DNA of 64,000 nt from Chitinophagaceae bacterium (GTDB taxonomy: Bacteria > Bacteroidota > Bacteroidia > Chitinophagales > Chitinophagaceae): positions 1 through 64,000 of the forward strand of contig JAEUVO010000027.1 of assembly GCA_016786885.1 (NCBI GenBank). The letters run 5' to 3'. Below the pieces are notes generated by a model. It was not told where the DNA came from. It saw only the letters and a list, made by a program, of their open reading frames with translations, and did no database searches. Of this stretch, positions 41,979 through 50,551 are shown piece by piece. Made by a program: the position numbers and the translations under genes. The stretch's first letter is position 1. Each line of letters begins with the position of its first letter.

Positions 41979-42872
41979 ATGCAGAGAGCCCTCCTTTCAT
42001 ACTTGTTACTTATCTCCCTGGTCACCCTCTCACTTTTTTCATGTGTGCCGAAGAAAGGGGTAACAAATGCCAAAAAGGATCTTACGGGAATCAACAACCA
42101 GTTACAACAGCAGACAGTCACTTTAAAAGATCTTGAAGCCCAGCGGAAGAAAAAAGAGCAGCAAAATGAAATAGATGATACGGCCAATGCCCGCATCAAA
42201 AAATTTATTGAAAAGACAAACAAAGAGATCGATACCCTTATTAACAAAAATACCATTGTAATCGGTGAAACAGTAGTAGAAAAAGCAGATTGGGACCGGC
42301 TCAAAAGAACCTTGTCATTTTCCCGCAAGGCTTCAAAGAATATCAATGACAGAATATTATTATTATCTGATCTTATCAACCGTAATATGGTGGTAAGAAT
42401 TGACCAGGATGTAGTATTTGAACCCGGCAAATATGATATTTCTCCTGAAGTTGCCTCTGCTATCGGAAAGCTTTTTGAGCCTGCCTCCAAAGAAATAGAC
42501 CTGTTTATCAAAAAATACCCCAACTTTCCTCTCTCTCTGGTCATTACAGCAAAGGGATATTCTGATGCCACATCAATAGCTGAAGGCTCACAGTTATATA
42601 AAGAATTAAAAGACCGTTTAAAACTGCAAACAGATAACCCGAATGCAAAGGAACTGAATAAAGAACTTTCTGTAGCCCGTGCACAAGCGGTGATCGACCT
42701 TTTTAAATCCTATACTGTTAACCGTGGAAGTGATGGCGGTAATATCAGAAATATACTGTACCTGCATGAAGGCAAAGGAGAATCTCTGCCTGATCCTAAA
42801 GTGAAAGATTATCGTGTAGAGGATGCCCGGAGAAGAGTGGTATTGCTTTTCTGGAGTGTTTTTCCTGAATAA
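41979..42872 (+). CDS. Lipoprotein with coiled coil and OmpA-like C-terminal domain
   Basis: 297 residues. Lipobox signal (MQRALLSYLLLISLVTLSLFSC, Cys22). A coiled coil occupies ~30-110 (NNQLQQQTVTLKDLEAQRKKKEQQ). The C-terminal half resembles an OmpA/MotB peptidoglycan-binding fold: VFEPGKYDISPEVASAIGKLFEP, LVITAKGYSD, LSVARAQAVIDLFKSY and VEDARRRVVLLFWS correspond to the usual F..G...L, ..GHTD, LS..RA..V and .RRV.. elements. It may tether the outer membrane to peptidoglycan. The match is weak enough that I mark the domain as probable only. Confidence 0.72.
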   Translation: MQRALLSYLLLISLVTLSLFSCVPKKGVTNAKKDLTGINNQLQQQTVTLKDLEAQRKKKEQQNEIDDTANARIKKFIEKTNKEIDTLINKNTIVIGETVVEKADWDRLKRTLSFSRKASKNINDRILLLSDLINRNMVVRIDQDVVFEPGKYDISPEVASAIGKLFEPASKEIDLFIKKYPNFPLSLVITAKGYSDATSIAEGSQLYKELKDRLKLQTDNPNAKELNKELSVARAQAVIDLFKSYTVNRGSDGGNIRNILYLHEGKGESLPDPKVKDYRVEDARRRVVLLFWSVFPE

Positions 42873-42876
42873 GATC

Positions 42877-43590
42877 TTATTGCCCAAATACTTTCTTCAA
42901 AATATCGGTTGTTCTTGCTACCGGGTTTGCCCTGATATTCGCTTCTTCTTTTGCCACCTGGTCAAATAATGCATCCACTGCTTTATTCACTACATAAGAA
43001 GTTAAATCAGGATCTACTTTTTTAAACGTAGTCGGAAGTTTGTTATATGTAGTTATAATATCAGTGTAGTATTTCGTTGCATCAGTTTTGTCCAGTGATG
43101 TTTTTACAGAAGGAGTAAAAGCAGCTACCAGTTTTTGTTGAGTTTTTTCCTTAAAATAATTAGTGGCTGCATCTTTAGGCCCCTTAATAATACTCAGCGC
43201 ATCTTTTAATGTCATTTCTTTTATCGCATCCACGAATATAGACTTGGCAAACCCTACTGCATCTTCAGCTCCCCTGTTTATTGCCAGGATCGCTTTGTCC
43301 ACCTGGTTCCCCATGCCAAGATTACGCAATGTGCTTTCCACTTTTTTGGCATCGGGTGGTAATAACATTTTGTAAAATTCACTTCCAAAAAAACCATCTG
43401 TTTTGTTCAGGTTCAGCACAGCGGTTGTTACTCCTTGTGTTAGCGCCTCTTTAATTCCTTGCCCTGCTTCATTTTCAGAAATACCTGAACCGGGCTTTTT
43501 AGTTAATACATCTTTCAATTTTATTTGTGCAGAAGAATCAGCCGGAAGAAGTAAGAAGCCTGTTGCAATAAAGACAAGTAGTGTTTTCAT
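42877..43590 (-). CDS. DUF4197 secreted protein, copy 2
   Basis: 237 residues, signal peptide MKTLLVFIATGFLLLPADSSAQ. The DUF4197 domain fills the protein: GISENEAGQGIKEALTQGVTTAVLNLNKTDGFFG, ILLP-like KMLLPPDAKKVESTLRNLGMGNQVDKAILAINRGAEDA, AIKEMTLKDALSIIKGPKDAATNYFKEKT and EEANIRANPVARTTDILKKVFG. Close paralogue of the upstream gene at 43691 (well over half identical by eye). Function unknown; predicted soluble helical periplasmic protein. It is the last gene of a probable four-gene run HTH-HTH-DUF4197-DUF4197. Confidence 0.9.
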   Translation of the reverse strand: MKTLLVFIATGFLLLPADSSAQIKLKDVLTKKPGSGISENEAGQGIKEALTQGVTTAVLNLNKTDGFFGSEFYKMLLPPDAKKVESTLRNLGMGNQVDKAILAINRGAEDAVGFAKSIFVDAIKEMTLKDALSIIKGPKDAATNYFKEKTQQKLVAAFTPSVKTSLDKTDATKYYTDIITTYNKLPTTFKKVDPDLTSYVVNKAVDALFDQVAKEEANIRANPVARTTDILKKVFGQ

Positions 43591-43617
43591 TTGTAGTGAT
43601 TAAATATGAATCAAAAA

Positions 43618-43650
43618 TAACAGCCTTTATGCAATGCAAAAAGGCTGCCG
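43618..43650 (-). terminator. Possible hairpin between DUF4197 copies
   Basis: CAGCCTTT (43621-43628) / AAAGGCTG (43640-43647), followed on the minus strand by TTATTTTTG. It may attenuate transcription into copy 2. Confidence 0.5.
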
Positions 43651-43690
43651 GCTATTTTGACGTTATTTTAAGGTTTCCCTTGTAGTAAAA

Positions 43691-44386
43691 TTAAATTCCG
43701 CCAAATACTTTACGCAGTATCTCTGTGGTTCTTGCTACGGGATTTTCCCGGATATTAGCTTCTTCCTTTGCAATCTGATCAAATAGTGCATCGGTTGCTT
43801 TTTCTACAACAAAGCCGGGCAGATCCGGGTTTATCTTTTTTATCGTTGTGGGGAAGTTATTATAGGTATTAACGATATCTCCATAATACTTTGTAGCATT
43901 TACTTTATCCAAAGAAGTTTTTACAGATGGTAAAAAAGCTGCCAGCAAAGCATTCCTTGTTTTATCCTTAAAATAATTAGTGGCTGCATCTTTCGGCCCT
44001 CTGACAATATTGATTGCATCCATTAATGTCATATCCTTAATAGCATCCACAAAAATGGGTTTTGCATAACCCACCGCATCCTCTGCTGCCCTGTTGATAG
44101 AAAGTATGGCCTTATCCACCATTTTACCCATACCCAGATCCCTTAATGTATTTTCAATTTTCACGGCATCAGGTGGCAATAATACTTTGTAAAACTGGCT
44201 GCCGAAAAATCCATCTGTTTTATTGAGGTTTAATACTGCTTTTACCAGCCCCTGGCCAAGCGCTTCCTTAATCCCTTGCCCTGCTTCCGCTTCTGTTACA
44301 CCACCGGTGCCGGTTGGCAATTTAGAAATTACATCACAACCAGTCAAAGCAACTGCTAATACGACTACTGCAACGATTTTTTTCAT
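43691..44386 (-). CDS. DUF4197 lipoprotein, copy 1
   Basis: 231 residues from the ATG at 44386, which begins a lipoprotein signal (MKKIVAVVVLAVALTGC, Cys17); the longer open frame overlaps the upstream regulator gene and is not used. The domain matches copy 2 almost motif for motif (GVTEAEAGQGIKEALGQGLVKAVLNLNKTDGFFG, VLLPPDAVKIENTLRDLGMGKMVDKAILSINRAAEDA, EEANIRENPVARTTEILRKVFG). Copy 1 is lipidated while copy 2 has an ordinary signal peptide. The start lies 31 nt after the stop of the regulator gene at 44418, so cotranscription is likely. Confidence 0.9.
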   Translation of the reverse strand: MKKIVAVVVLAVALTGCDVISKLPTGTGGVTEAEAGQGIKEALGQGLVKAVLNLNKTDGFFGSQFYKVLLPPDAVKIENTLRDLGMGKMVDKAILSINRAAEDAVGYAKPIFVDAIKDMTLMDAINIVRGPKDAATNYFKDKTRNALLAAFLPSVKTSLDKVNATKYYGDIVNTYNNFPTTIKKINPDLPGFVVEKATDALFDQIAKEEANIRENPVARTTEILRKVFGGI

Positions 44387-44417
44387 GATTTCATGTTTTG
44401 GATTAAAAGATACCTGT

Positions 44418-45419
44418 TTATGCTTTGAGGCTTTCTTTCCTGTTATTGATCCTGTCACGGATAATTCTAAAAAATTTTGATCTTTCTTTTTCGCTTACTT
44501 CGCTTATAAGAGTAGATCGCCTCATTTGATTTTGTACATGTTGATACATGTTTTCATTAAAGCCGGGATCTCTTGTAAGCATAAAATTAATGGTTGAGTG
44601 TGAGACGTATGATAATTTTGTACCGTCAAGCTCTACCAGCATATTATTATCCCCCATCAGTACTTCGTTGAAATACATTTTAAACTCTCCAATGCGTTTT
44701 TGAAGCGGATCGCCATAATTGAATTTATAACCTAAGGATGCCTGTTTTTCCAGGTGATCCCATACTTTTCCAATAGCATCATATAACCGATATACATCTT
44801 CATCAGATTCAAATACCTGCCCGTCACGATAAAATTCTATCTGTCTGAAGAACATATTCATGGTTTCCATATTCCAGACTTCGACACTCGGTATCTGGTT
44901 GTACAGGTCCAGTACTTTTTTTTCCAGCTCAAATAATTCAACCGGATGATCAGCATACCTGAATTTCTTTCTTTCAAATTCGGGAAAGTGAAAATAGGTT
45001 TTCAGGTAAAAGAACCATTTAAACGATGCCGTTTCTTGCAAATGATACTGGTGAAAGATCGGAAGGTCTTTGCACATGTAATAAAAGGTCTTCTCTTTAA
45101 AACTATTGATATATGCAAGGTTATGCATCATACTGGTAACAAATTCCTCAAACCGGAATGTTTTCTTATCAAGATATTGTCCCTGGAAAACGATGCCGCC
45201 TGATTGTAGCCCCAGTAATTGGTCTACTGATATTTTGTAGTGAGTACAAAGAATTTGTAATTCATCAAGAGATATTGTTTTTTCTCCTCTCATACGCCGA
45301 TAAGCACTGTCTGCACTTATGTCCAGCAGCTTTGCAATTTCATCCGCTGCAGAAAGGTTTTCGCCAATCTTGTTTTTAATAGCTTTAAAAAGCAGTTGCT
45401 GAAGTTCGCCGGTTGTCAT
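44418..45419 (-). CDS. HTH transcriptional regulator-like protein, paralogue B
   Basis: 333 residues. The N-terminal ~70 residues form an XRE-like helix-turn-helix (AADEIAKLLDISADSAYRRMRGEKTISLDELQILCTHYKISVDQLL). The following 260 residues form an uncharacterised helical domain with aromatic-rich motifs (FYYMCKDLPIFHQYHLQETASFKWFFYLKTYFHFPEFE, VEVWNMETMNMFFRQIEFYRDG, YGDPLQKRIGEFKMYFNEVLMGDNNMLVE). The upstream gene is a clear paralogue with the same blocks. It is spaced 2 nt from that gene and 31 nt from DUF4197 copy 1. DNA binding is likely; ligand and targets unknown. Confidence 0.82.
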   Translation of the reverse strand: MTTGELQQLLFKAIKNKIGENLSAADEIAKLLDISADSAYRRMRGEKTISLDELQILCTHYKISVDQLLGLQSGGIVFQGQYLDKKTFRFEEFVTSMMHNLAYINSFKEKTFYYMCKDLPIFHQYHLQETASFKWFFYLKTYFHFPEFERKKFRYADHPVELFELEKKVLDLYNQIPSVEVWNMETMNMFFRQIEFYRDGQVFESDEDVYRLYDAIGKVWDHLEKQASLGYKFNYGDPLQKRIGEFKMYFNEVLMGDNNMLVELDGTKLSYVSHSTINFMLTRDPGFNENMYQHVQNQMRRSTLISEVSEKERSKFFRIIRDRINNRKESLKA

Positions 45420-45421
45420 AA

Positions 45422-46417
45422 TTACAAGTTTCGTTTACGATCCTCGATTTTAGACAATAAAATATTAAAGAAAATATTCCGCTGTTTTTCGCTGCTCTGG
45501 CTTATTTGTGTTGATCGCCTTATCAGGTTTTCAAAGTCGCTGTATAATTCTTTACAAAAACTCTCATCAGTTGTAGTGATATAGTTGAGATGACCATAAT
45601 TGATAAAGGCGGCTTTTACAAAATCGGTCAGCACCATTATAGTATTGTCTCCCAATACCACCCTGTTGAAAAAGAATTTAAAATTACTTTTCCTGCTTTG
45701 GGGATCTTCGCCGGGTATGAATTTACAACCATACTCAGCCTGTTGTTTCATGTGATGGACTGTTTCTTCCAATGCGTCATAAATGTCCCTTATATCGGCT
45801 GATGACTGAAAATGACCGGAGTCTTTCGAAAACTCGATCTGTGAAATAGTACTGTTTATACTTTCTGTATTCCACATTTCAGTTGAAGGTACCCTGGAAT
45901 ATTTTTTTGTAAGATCGAAACTCATTTGCTCGATATCCGGTGGCAACAGGCCAAAGTCAAATTGCTTATTTTCAAAATCAGGATGCAGTAAGTGTGTCTT
46001 CATCCAGAAGAAATACCGGAAAGCGATCAGGGGCCTGTAATAAAAATTGTGAAAGATGGGCAGGTCTTTCGACATATAGATAATCTCCTTCTGTATAAAA
46101 TTGCTGATTGAATCAAGTTGCTCATGTAACCCTGACAGGTATTGCCGGTAGTCATATTGGTGGTTTTTTATCCTGTAATCCCTGAAAAGTATTACCCCTT
46201 TCTTAGCTTCCAGCAACTGATCCAGCGAAAGATTGTAATACTGGCATAAAATCCTCGCTTCGTCCAATACCAGCGGCGTTTCGCCCCTTATACGGCGATA
46301 GGCACTATCGCTGCTTACATGCAATATCTCAGATATAGTATCAACAAGGGAATCATGCTGAGGCAAAATTTCCTTAATGCGCTGAAACAAAATGTCCTGT
46401 GAACTGGCGGTTGGCAT
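45422..46417 (-). CDS. HTH transcriptional regulator-like protein, paralogue A
   Basis: 331 residues. N-terminal HTH (LVDTISEILHVSSDSAYRRIRGETPLVLDEARILCQYYNLSLDQLL) and the same C-terminal domain as the downstream gene: IIYMSKDLPIFHNFYYRPLIAFRYFFWMKTHLLHPDFE, TEMWNTESINSTISQIEFSKDSG, PQSRKSNFKFFFNRVVLGDNTIMVL, and a tail RRSTQISQSSEKQRNIFFNIL. Roughly a third identical to paralogue B by eye. First gene of the probable HTH-HTH-DUF4197-DUF4197 operon. I cannot assign a regulon or effector. Confidence 0.82.
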   Translation of the reverse strand: MPTASSQDILFQRIKEILPQHDSLVDTISEILHVSSDSAYRRIRGETPLVLDEARILCQYYNLSLDQLLEAKKGVILFRDYRIKNHQYDYRQYLSGLHEQLDSISNFIQKEIIYMSKDLPIFHNFYYRPLIAFRYFFWMKTHLLHPDFENKQFDFGLLPPDIEQMSFDLTKKYSRVPSTEMWNTESINSTISQIEFSKDSGHFQSSADIRDIYDALEETVHHMKQQAEYGCKFIPGEDPQSRKSNFKFFFNRVVLGDNTIMVLTDFVKAAFINYGHLNYITTTDESFCKELYSDFENLIRRSTQISQSSEKQRNIFFNILLSKIEDRKRNL

Positions 46418-46625
46418 GTGTTGGTTTATGGTTCAGTTCAACATTAGTTTTTGCAAAAAATGCAACCTGTCTATGAAGTGAGTAAAAGATACTTGATTTT
46501 ATGCAAATCATCAATACCGGGTACATGGTATTTAGTAAAAACTGCAAATAAGGTAAATGTTAAGGCAAAATTCAGTTTCAGGAATTATTTATCGAAACAT
46601 AATTTAGGATAATAAATTTAGCACT

Positions 46626-47375
46626 ATGAGAAAAATCTCCACCTGGGCAAAAGCCCACAAATGGCCCGCAAGAATTATCCTTGTCGTTAGCTTGTTGCTA
46701 CTGAATATAACAGGGATACTAACTGGGCTTTTGCTTAAAGACTTGTCAGTTATTATTCCTGGGTCCGTCTTCTTATTGACTATTCTTATTTATGTATGGG
46801 CAATATTATCTTATCCGGCCAGATCCACCAGGTCAAGGTATGCTCCCGGCCAGTATTATACAAAGCAAAAAACCAGGGATTTTATTCTTGCAGCAACAGC
46901 TTTTGTACTATTTGTATGTATCAGTAATAATAATAAGATTGTTCCTGCTTCTTCCCTGTCACTGCAAGCAGCCACAAATGCACATCCATCCGACAGCCAG
47001 GGCAGGGCTTATAAACCTGTTTGGAAATTCTCCGCTTCGATGAAAGATGAGAATGGTAAAATGCTGAAGTGGAAAGAAAGAAAAAAATTACTCAAAGAGC
47101 AAATCAGGGGAATCAAAAAATCCAATGAGCTGAGTAATGGAGGAAAAGTTGCCCTTACCATACTGGCAGTACTGGCGGCTCTTGGTCTTTTATACCTCGT
47201 AGCTTCCCTGGCCTGCAATCTTTCCTGTAGCGGATCAGATGCGGCGGCGGTTATTGTTGGCCTGGGAGGAGGAGCACTGGTTATTGTATTGCTGGTAGTT
47301 GCCATAAGAGCCATTTACAATAAGAAAAGAAGAGAATTACGAAAACAGGAAAAGAAGGCTGCTGATGAGGGTTAG
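46626..47375 (+). CDS. Hypothetical membrane protein
   Basis: 249 residues with five predicted membrane helices: ~17-38 (IILVVSLLLLNITGILTGLL), ~42-62 (LSVIIPGSVFLLTILIYVWA), ~86-102 (FILAATAFVLFVCIS), ~175-195 (VALTILAVLAALGLLYLVAS) and ~208-228 (AAAVIVGLGGGALVIVLLVVAI). A basic soluble loop (KDENGKMLKWKERKKLLKEQIRGIKKSNE) lies between helices 3 and 4, and the tail is highly charged (NKKRRELRKQEKKAADEG). The last two helices plus a CNLSCSG turn resemble a small Bacteroidota family, but I know no function. Confidence 0.68.
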   Translation: MRKISTWAKAHKWPARIILVVSLLLLNITGILTGLLLKDLSVIIPGSVFLLTILIYVWAILSYPARSTRSRYAPGQYYTKQKTRDFILAATAFVLFVCISNNNKIVPASSLSLQAATNAHPSDSQGRAYKPVWKFSASMKDENGKMLKWKERKKLLKEQIRGIKKSNELSNGGKVALTILAVLAALGLLYLVASLACNLSCSGSDAAAVIVGLGGGALVIVLLVVAIRAIYNKKRRELRKQEKKAADEG

Positions 47376-47740
47376 GCAGTTTTCCGGGCAAAATCCAGCT
47401 TATCCAACTTGAAGGGTTATAAAAAGCGAGGTTCCGCTTCCGGGGTCCCCAAAATTCATTGAGAAAATGGGTTTTGGGGTTCGTTTTATATGTCAAAAAT
47501 GCTGATTTTCACCTGTTTTAGACCTAAAATATTCCTGCATGAAGTTTTCAGGTATTAGTGGAAGATTTGAGAAACTAAAATATCTTTGCGCCGAAACAAT
47601 CAAACCGGTAAATTCATATCTTAGATTGATTTACTGATTGTTAAAGGATAAGATGGGAGAAATCCGGAAAATCCCCAGGAGAAAAGAGTACGGCGCCGAT
47701 ACCGAAAAGCGACATGAGTAGGTGAACCAAAAAAACTGTT
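47376..47740. other. 365-bp intergenic region with hairpin and long leader
   Basis: Holds a CCCCAAAA/TTTTGGGG inverted repeat (47447-47454, 47472-47479; probable terminator), a TATCTTTG -7 box (47581-47588), and then a ~150-nt untranslated leader. In the leader GCGCCG (47588-47593) can pair with CGGCGC (47691-47696). No gene seen. Confidence 0.55.
47581..47588 (+). promoter_or_regulatory. -7 box for outer-membrane protein gene with long leader
   Basis: TATCTTTG, about 152 nt upstream of the ATG at 47741. Confidence 0.45.
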
Positions 47741-48409
47741 ATGAAAAAAGTGCTATTCATTTTGGCTGTTTCTGTTCTTTGCCTGCAAATAGATGGCTTT
47801 TCCCAAAAAACAAGAATAGGTGTTACCGCCGGAATAACATCCGCTAATATGTATGGAGAAATTGGTGGTGAAAAAATACAAGATGACAGCAAAACTGGAA
47901 TCACTTTTGGGATGCTACTTGATGCCCCAATCGGTAAAAGTAAAATTAGCTTCCAGCCAGGGTTACACTATGTACAAAAAGGAAGGAGCCTGGTAAATAC
48001 CAACTCACAAAAAGATTGGATTGCCCTGCGTTATGCTGAACTGCAGGCAAATTTTCTGTTTAATACCGGCGGTGAAAAAGGAAATTTCTTTATCGGCGGC
48101 GGACCTGCTGTTGCACTTGATTTTCCATCAGCCAGGATGTCAAAAACCTTGGTAAGAGACCCAATTGAGTCTGATTACTGGTTAAAAGCGGAAACAAATA
48201 TCAACTTTGGCAAAGAATCAAACTCTGATTTCAAAGGACTGGACTACAGCGCTAACCTGATAACCGGTTACCGACTGAAGAATGGCTTCTCTCTTTCTGT
48301 TAACTATACTATCGGTATAAGAAATCTTGTTCCGGTTGAGAATGGCAGTGATGAAATCAGGAATCATTGTTTTGGTATCCGTTTGGGCTACCTGGTCAAT
48401 AACAAGTAG
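47741..48409 (+). CDS. Outer-membrane beta-barrel (PorT-like/porin family) protein
   Basis: 222 residues. Signal peptide MKKVLFILAVSVLCLQIDGFS. The mature part shows alternating strands of an 8-stranded barrel: TRIGVTAGITSANMYGE, ITFGMLLDAPIGKSKISFQPGLHYVQKG, YAELQANFLFNTGGEKGNFFIGGGPAVAL, YSANLITGYRLKNGFSLSVNYTIGI, and a terminal HCFGIRLGYLVN. The start KTRIGVTAGITSANM is characteristic of the PorT/outer-membrane beta-barrel family that is abundant in Bacteroidota. No specific role. A long leader and a terminator bracket it. Confidence 0.82.
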   Translation: MKKVLFILAVSVLCLQIDGFSQKTRIGVTAGITSANMYGEIGGEKIQDDSKTGITFGMLLDAPIGKSKISFQPGLHYVQKGRSLVNTNSQKDWIALRYAELQANFLFNTGGEKGNFFIGGGPAVALDFPSARMSKTLVRDPIESDYWLKAETNINFGKESNSDFKGLDYSANLITGYRLKNGFSLSVNYTIGIRNLVPVENGSDEIRNHCFGIRLGYLVNNK

Positions 48410-48427
48410 TAATAACTTTATATATTC

Positions 48428-48455
48428 AAAAGCCTCCCTTCCCGGGAGGCTTTTT
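48428..48455 (+). terminator. Terminator
   Basis: AAAAGCCTCCC / GGGAGGCTTTT, an 11-bp stem followed by T residues, between the barrel gene and lysS. Confidence 0.88.
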
Positions 48456-48458
48456 GTC

Positions 48459-48489
48459 TTTGTACCCTTAAAGCTAACCAGTACCTTTG
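48459..48489 (+). promoter_or_regulatory. lysS promoter (-33 TTTG, -7 TACCTTTG)
   Basis: TTTG at 48459-48462, a 19-nt spacer, then TACCTTTG at 48482-48489. This is the best full match to the Bacteroidota consensus in the window. Confidence 0.6.
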
Positions 48490-48514
48490 CGGCTTCAAAT
48501 TATCTATACTATTC

Positions 48515-50059
48515 ATGAGTACACAACACTTATCTGAGCAGGAACAATTGCGCCGGGAGAAACTGGCAGAACTGATCATGATGGGCATCGAACCTTACCC
48601 TGCTCCCCTGTTTCCGGTTAACAGCAATTCTGTTTATATAAAAGCTAATTATAAGGAAGAAACCAAAGATCAGTTCCAGGATGTCTGTCTTGCAGGTCGT
48701 GTAATGAGTGTACGGGATATGGGCAAGGCCAATTTTGCAGTTATACAGGATGCTCATGGACGGATACAATTATATCTTAAAAGGGATGACATCTGCCCGG
48801 GAGATGATAAATCACAATATGATATTGTATGGAAGAAGCTGACAGATATTGGTGATATCATTGGAATCAAGGGTTATGCTTTTATTACCAAAACAGGAGA
48901 AACTTCTGTGCATGTAAAAGAGTTGACAATCCTGAGTAAGTCTCTGCGGCCGCTGCCAATTGTAAAAGAAGCAGACGGACAAACATTTGATGCAGTAACA
49001 GATCCGGAATTCAAATACCGTCAGCGTTATGCAGATCTTATTATCAATCCTGCAGTAAAAGAAACTTTTATAAAAAGAACAAAGCTGATCAATTCCATCC
49101 GTGAATTTTTGAATAACCAGGGAGCACTGGAAGTTGACACTCCTGTATTGCAAAGTATTCCCGGCGGTGCCGCCGCCCGGCCATTCGCTACACATCACAA
49201 CGCATTGGATATTCCTTTATACCTGAGAATAGCCAACGAACTTTATTTAAAAAGATTAATTGTTGGCGGTTTCGACTGGGTATATGAATTCAGCCGCAAC
49301 TTCCGCAACGAAGGAATGGATCGTACGCATAACCCCGAATTCACCATCCTTGAGTTTTATACAGCATATAAAGATTATTTCTGGATGATGGAAACAACAG
49401 AGCAACTGCTGGAAAAAGCTGCACTGGATGTTTGCACTACTACCGATGTAATCGTTGGTGACAAAACTATTTCGTTTAAAGCTCCTTTCAAACGCATCAG
49501 TATTTATGATGCCATCCAGGAACATACCGGCTTTGACGTAAGCCGTATGAATGAAGAACAGCTCCGGTCTGTGTGTAAACAATTACATATACAGGTGGAT
49601 AACACCATGGGTAAAGGCAAACTCATTGATGAGATCTTTGGCGGAAAATGTGAACATAGTTATGTACAACCCACTTTTATTATTGACTACCCGGTTGAAA
49701 TGAGCCCTTTGACAAAAAAACACCGTGATAAACAAGGATTGGTAGAAAGATTTGAACTTATCATCAATGGAAAAGAAATTGCAAACGCCTACAGTGAATT
49801 GAATGACCCTATCGATCAACGGGAGCGATTTGAAGAACAGGTAAAACTGATGGAAAGAGGAGATGATGAAGCCATGTTCATCGATTATGATTTTCTGAGA
49901 GCACTGGAATACGGTATGCCTCCTACTGCAGGAATCGGGTTTGGTATAGACAGGCTTTGTATGCTGCTCACTAATAATGCATCAATACAGGATGTATTGT
50001 TATTTCCTCAAATGCGTCCCGAAAACCGGCAGGAAGCTGCCGGTGAAACAAAAGAATAA
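48515..50059 (+). CDS. lysS: Lysyl-tRNA synthetase, class II
   Basis: 514 residues; charges tRNA-Lys. An N-terminal OB-fold anticodon-binding domain (~55-165: CLAGRVMSVRDMGKANFAVIQDAHGRIQLYL) precedes the class II core. Motif 1 is around FIKRTKLINSIREFLNNQGALEVDTP; motif 2 is RNEGMDRTHNPEFTILEFY, preceded by DWVYEFSRNF; motif 3 is GYGMPPTAGIGFGIDRL, seen as EYGMPPTAGIGFGIDRLCML. QSIPGGAAARPFATHHNAL and NAYSELNDPIDQRERF are lysine-specific signatures. Length and order are normal. Confidence 0.97.
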   Translation: MSTQHLSEQEQLRREKLAELIMMGIEPYPAPLFPVNSNSVYIKANYKEETKDQFQDVCLAGRVMSVRDMGKANFAVIQDAHGRIQLYLKRDDICPGDDKSQYDIVWKKLTDIGDIIGIKGYAFITKTGETSVHVKELTILSKSLRPLPIVKEADGQTFDAVTDPEFKYRQRYADLIINPAVKETFIKRTKLINSIREFLNNQGALEVDTPVLQSIPGGAAARPFATHHNALDIPLYLRIANELYLKRLIVGGFDWVYEFSRNFRNEGMDRTHNPEFTILEFYTAYKDYFWMMETTEQLLEKAALDVCTTTDVIVGDKTISFKAPFKRISIYDAIQEHTGFDVSRMNEEQLRSVCKQLHIQVDNTMGKGKLIDEIFGGKCEHSYVQPTFIIDYPVEMSPLTKKHRDKQGLVERFELIINGKEIANAYSELNDPIDQRERFEEQVKLMERGDDEAMFIDYDFLRALEYGMPPTAGIGFGIDRLCMLLTNNASIQDVLLFPQMRPENRQEAAGETKE

Positions 50060-50145
50060 TTATTGCTTCAATAAATTAATAAACAACAAGAGGATGTTGC
50101 AACATCCATAAAATTTTTGTAGGTTTCAGAACCAAAACCAATAAT

Positions 50146-50496
50146 ATGAAGCCCTTTATTCCTTCAAAGATTGCAGAAGTTTTATTTGCACTCGTAATTG
50201 CCTGGTTTGGTTATAATCATTTTAAAAATGCTGGCGCAATGAGCGGTTGGGTCCCTGATTACATGCCGGGAGATGCTAAAATCTGGATCTATGTTGTCGG
50301 CGCCTGTTTTGTCCTGGCAGCAATTGCTATATTAACCGATATTCAAAAAGTAATGGCCTGTTATTTACTAGCTGCTTTGTTAATGGTCCTTGCTTTTGCT
50401 GTGCATTGGAAGGCTGCCGCAAATGGCAACGCTGTAGATTTCTTAAAGAATACTGCGATGGCCATGGCTGCCATCCTGATCGGTAATAAAAAATAA
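50146..50496 (+). CDS. Small four-helix membrane protein (DoxX-like)
   Basis: 116 residues with four hydrophobic segments: SKIAEVLFALVIAWFGYNHF, AKIWIYVVGACFVLAAIAILT, VMACYLLAALLMVLAFAVHW and LKNTAMAMAAILIG. The order and the NHFKNAGAMSGWVPDYMPG loop after helix 1 match short DoxX-family proteins of Bacteroidota. The family is loosely tied to quinone or redox membrane functions. A strong bidirectional terminator follows. Confidence 0.78.
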   Translation: MKPFIPSKIAEVLFALVIAWFGYNHFKNAGAMSGWVPDYMPGDAKIWIYVVGACFVLAAIAILTDIQKVMACYLLAALLMVLAFAVHWKAAANGNAVDFLKNTAMAMAAILIGNKK

Positions 50497-50517
50497 TTAA
50501 TGGTTAGTGGCCTCTCT

Positions 50518-50546
50518 AAAAACATCCCGCTCAGGCGGGATGTTTT
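50518..50546. terminator. Bidirectional terminator
   Basis: AAAACATCCCGC / GCGGGATGTTTT, a 12-bp perfect stem with a 4-nt loop between convergent genes. Confidence 0.9.
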
Positions 50547-50551
50547 ATTAT

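Noticed and set aside
44387..44458. N-terminal extension of DUF4197 copy 1
   Set aside because: It overlaps the upstream regulator gene, and the ATG at 44386 gives a perfect lipoprotein signal.
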